Positions 6,473 through 8,264 of a DNA stretch of 8,264 nucleotides are shown here, in pieces; positions within the stretch are counted from its first letter, which is position 1; each line of letters begins with the position of its first letter. The notes under the pieces were generated by a model. The model had not been told where the DNA came from. It worked only from the letters and a program-made list of their open reading frames with translations, and searched no databases. The position numbers were made by a program, and so were the translations under genes. The stretch comes from a bacterium (GTDB lineage Bacteria > Zixibacteria > MSB-5A5 > GN15 > FEB-12). The stretch lies in assembly GCA_030612965.1 (NCBI GenBank), contig JAUWMW010000093.1, forward strand, positions 1 through 8,264. The letters are read 5' to 3'.

Positions 6473-6485
6473 GCTCAGGGTGACA
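6473..6485 (-). repeat. CHPELVEG-type intergenic repeat fragment
   Basis: The minus strand reads TGTCACCCTGAGC, the start of a short sequence very common in bacterial intergenic repeats (often mistranslated as CHPELVEG). Only this 13-nt part is clear, so the block at about 6390-6500 is probably degenerate repeat DNA. No gene is supported in 6324-6515. Confidence 0.3.
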
Positions 6486-6515
6486 TGAGGAGCGCGCGGA
6501 GCGCGAAAAACACAT

Positions 6516-7919
6516 TTATGTGTCGGCCAACACCGTCTCTTCATTCAGCGCTTTCAAATCGCACGTAAAGTGCCGCAGGAAAACCGGTTCCCGAATGATC
6601 TCAAAACCCCGCAGCTTGTCCTTCCCGGCTACGATCTTCTCGGCCGCCTCTGCTATGTAGTCAAAGTGCGAGTTAGTGTAGACCCGTCGCGGCAAGGCCA
6701 TCCGCATTAGTTCCCGAGGGGCATACGTCATCTTACCACTGTCCGGATCGATGCTGCCAAACATCAACGAGCCGATCTCGCATGCGCGCACCCCGCCCTC
6801 GATATAGAACGCCGCTGTCAGACTTTGTCCGGGAAACTGTCCCGGCGGGATGTGCGGCAGCAGCCTGGCGGCATCGCAGAAGACGGCGTGACCGCCGGTC
6901 GGTTCGATTATAGGGATCCCCGCCGCCTTGATCTTCTCACCGAAGTACTTCACCTGGTCGATACGGAAATCCAGATAGTCGTAGTCCATCACCTCGTGCA
7001 GTCCCACGGACAACACTTCCAGGTCACGTCCGGCCAGACCGCCGTAGGTCGGAAAACCTTCCACGAGGATCAATAATTCGGCCAGGCGATGGTACAACTC
7101 TTCGTCATTGAGCGTAATGAACCCACCGATATTGGCCAACCCATCCTTCTTGGCTGACATCATAGCCCCATCACAACAGGAGAACATCTCGGTGGTAATC
7201 TCGGCGATCGACTTGTCATGGTAACCCGCCTCGTCACGTTTGATGAAGAAGGCGTTTTCGGCAAACCGGGCGCAGTCGAAATAGAACGGGATATGGTGTT
7301 TGCGGCAGATAGCGGAGGTCTCTTTGATGTTGGCCATCGACACCGGCTGGCCGCCGACGGAGTTGTTGGTGATGGTCATAATGACCACGGCTACTTGTTC
7401 ACTCCCCTTGGCGTGAATGAACTCATCCAACCGTATGCAGTCCATGTTACCCTTGAACGGCAGCGGGTCGTCGGAGTCCGCCTCCGGGCAGGGAAAATCA
7501 AGAGGGATGCCACCCTTGTGCAAGGTGTTGCCGCGGGTGGTGTCGAAATGGGTGTTGTTGAGGACGAACTTTCCCTTTTCAAGAATGGTCGTGAAGACCA
7601 GATTCTCAGCCGAGCGGCCCTGGTGGCAGGGGATCACGAAGCGCTTGCCGAAAATCTCCCTGACCGTCTTCTCAAACTTGCGAAACGATGACGCCCCGGC
7701 GTAGGTCTCGTCTCCCAGCATGAGGGCGGCCCATTGTCGCGATGACATGGCCCCGGTACCGGAGTCGGTCAACAGGTCGATATAGATATCGCTGCCGTCG
7801 AGTTTGAAGATGTTATAGTTGGCTCGACGAAGTCTGAGCACGCGTTCCTCGCGCGGCAGCAGCTTGATCGGTTCGACTGATTTGATGCGGTATGGTTCCG
7901 CCGGTTGACGTTTTCTCAT
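6516..7919 (-). CDS. tnaA: Tryptophanase (tryptophan indole-lyase)
   Basis: This cytoplasmic PLP enzyme splits L-tryptophan into indole, pyruvate and ammonia. The 467 residues are close to the 471 of E. coli TnaA. Numbered from ATG 7919, the PLP lysine is Lys258 in MSAKKD, Asp215 in YFDCARF binds the cofactor ring nitrogen, and Tyr73 sits in DETYAG. The related tyrosine phenol-lyase is excluded by specificity positions: Asp126 in FDTTR (TPL has Thr), Ile382 in CEIGS (TPL has Arg) and His450 in LRHFT (TPL has Phe), with ITNNSVGGQPVS also tryptophanase-like. A GTG at 7922 is an alternative start; AGGAGAG (7927-7933) serves either. A 10-residue tail extends beyond the usual end. It lies 140 bp downstream of an asparaginase-like gene on the same strand, and no permease is visible in the window. 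Confidence 0.95.
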   Translation of the reverse strand: MRKRQPAEPYRIKSVEPIKLLPREERVLRLRRANYNIFKLDGSDIYIDLLTDSGTGAMSSRQWAALMLGDETYAGASSFRKFEKTVREIFGKRFVIPCHQGRSAENLVFTTILEKGKFVLNNTHFDTTRGNTLHKGGIPLDFPCPEADSDDPLPFKGNMDCIRLDEFIHAKGSEQVAVVIMTITNNSVGGQPVSMANIKETSAICRKHHIPFYFDCARFAENAFFIKRDEAGYHDKSIAEITTEMFSCCDGAMMSAKKDGLANIGGFITLNDEELYHRLAELLILVEGFPTYGGLAGRDLEVLSVGLHEVMDYDYLDFRIDQVKYFGEKIKAAGIPIIEPTGGHAVFCDAARLLPHIPPGQFPGQSLTAAFYIEGGVRACEIGSLMFGSIDPDSGKMTYAPRELMRMALPRRVYTNSHFDYIAEAAEKIVAGKDKLRGFEIIREPVFLRHFTCDLKALNEETVLADT

Positions 7920-7926
7920 CACCTTT

Positions 7927-7933
7927 CTCTCCT
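7927..7933 (-). promoter_or_regulatory. Ribosome site AGGAGAG of tnaA
   Basis: The GGAG core is 6 nt before GTG 7922 and 9 nt before ATG 7919, so it does not decide between them. ATG was chosen as the commoner start codon. Confidence 0.6.
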
Positions 7934-8059
7934 TTTGATGGTTCCAGTTTGCGGACCAGCAGCGAAGGAGAGTGGCTTAAGTCGCGTCTTTGACCCAGCG
8001 GCGATGGTATTCGACTCCAAGATGCCCGAGCGACAGAGAAGTATGACACGAAACCGCCA

Positions 8060-8263
8060 TCACGCTTTTCTTAGCCTGAAGGATGGAACTATCCGCTCGG
8101 TGACAATCTTCTGGGCGTTACGTACGTAAGGTTGCTCATGCTTCTTCATATAGTCAAAATGCTCAATCTTGCCGATTATGTCAAGCTGCTTCAGAACCTC
8201 CACACAGATCGCCCCCAACGGCCGCCAGTTGCCGTCATGGATCTTGACGGTGATTGAGGCGTA
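8060..8263 (-). CDS. Probable L-asparaginase II family protein, C-terminal fragment (5' end outside window)
   Basis: A minus-strand frame is open from the right edge to a TGA at 8060-8062, giving the last 67 residues of a longer protein. It is coding-like throughout. The pattern ITVKIHDGNWRP, then a helix with VEVLKQLDII, then PYVRNAQKIVTERIVPSF resembles the end of the L-asparaginase II family (PF06089): K-I-x-D-G-x-x-R, a helix ending L-x-x-L-G-I/L, then P-x-V-R-N-x-x-G-x-x-V-G-x-I-R-P. That family hydrolyses asparagine to aspartate and ammonia. The match was recalled from memory over a short stretch and the active site is off the window, so the function is moderately likely at best; the coding call is firmer. 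Together with tnaA it would form an amino-acid degradation neighbourhood. Confidence 0.65.
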   Translation of the reverse strand, partial: YASITVKIHDGNWRPLGAICVEVLKQLDIIGKIEHFDYMKKHEQPYVRNAQKIVTERIVPSFRLRKA

Positions 8264-8264
8264 A

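Noticed and set aside
6335..6544. 69-codon minus-strand frame after tnaA
   Set aside because: It spans a 16-bp palindrome and a common intergenic repeat fragment, and ends inside the promoter of the next operon.
6516..7919. Tyrosine phenol-lyase instead of tryptophanase
   Set aside because: The Arg and Phe specificity residues of tyrosine phenol-lyase are replaced by the Ile and His of tryptophanase, and Asp replaces Thr in FDTT.
8118..8129. 12-bp perfect palindrome TTACGTACGTAA
   Set aside because: It lies inside the coding frame of the asparaginase-like gene (Tyr-Val-Arg-Asn region) and is probably a chance result of codon choice.

Overview
The window looks like a chromosomal segment of an uncultured, moderately GC-rich bacterium. 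Two envelope proteins with N-terminal export or anchor signals, a COG1839-type adenosine-specific kinase, ThyX in place of ThyA, and intergenic spacers full of palindromes would fit a free-living lineage of the FCB type, possibly Zixibacteria-like. That placement is a low-confidence inference: no rRNA or other phylogenetic marker is present.

Layout from left to right. (1) 1-1430, minus: the N-terminal 476 residues of a secreted protein with five exactly 41-residue beta-propeller repeats followed by a transglutaminase-like domain; it runs off the left edge. (2) 1431-1766: a divergent intergenic region with a good promoter for that gene, two strong inverted repeats and a probable promoter for thyX. 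(3) 1767-2633, plus: thyX, flavin-dependent thymidylate synthase. (4) 2634-3026: a non-coding convergent region holding a nested palindrome and a 172-bp MITE-like element with 16-bp terminal inverted repeats and a 4-bp target duplication. (5) 3027-6323, minus: a tight three-gene operon in the order membrane-anchored HEAT-repeat/cyclophilin fusion, secreted LolA-like protein, adenosine-specific kinase. Its genes are 2 nt apart and then overlap by 14 nt, and a sigma70-like promoter lies just before the first gene. (6) 6324-6515: a spacer with a 16-bp perfect palindrome. (7) 6516-7919, minus: tnaA, tryptophanase. (8) 8060-8263, minus: the C-terminal end of a protein that reads like an L-asparaginase II family enzyme, cut by the right edge.

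The right-hand pair (asparaginase-like and tryptophanase) suggests amino-acid catabolism releasing ammonia. The middle operon joins an envelope-anchored folding enzyme and a periplasmic lipoprotein-carrier-like protein, which fits an envelope-biogenesis role; the co-transcribed nucleoside kinase family member has no obvious link to it. I found no CRISPR array, tRNA, rRNA, phage or defence system. The most unusual items are the MITE-like element, the HEAT-cyclophilin operon and the propeller-transglutaminase protein.
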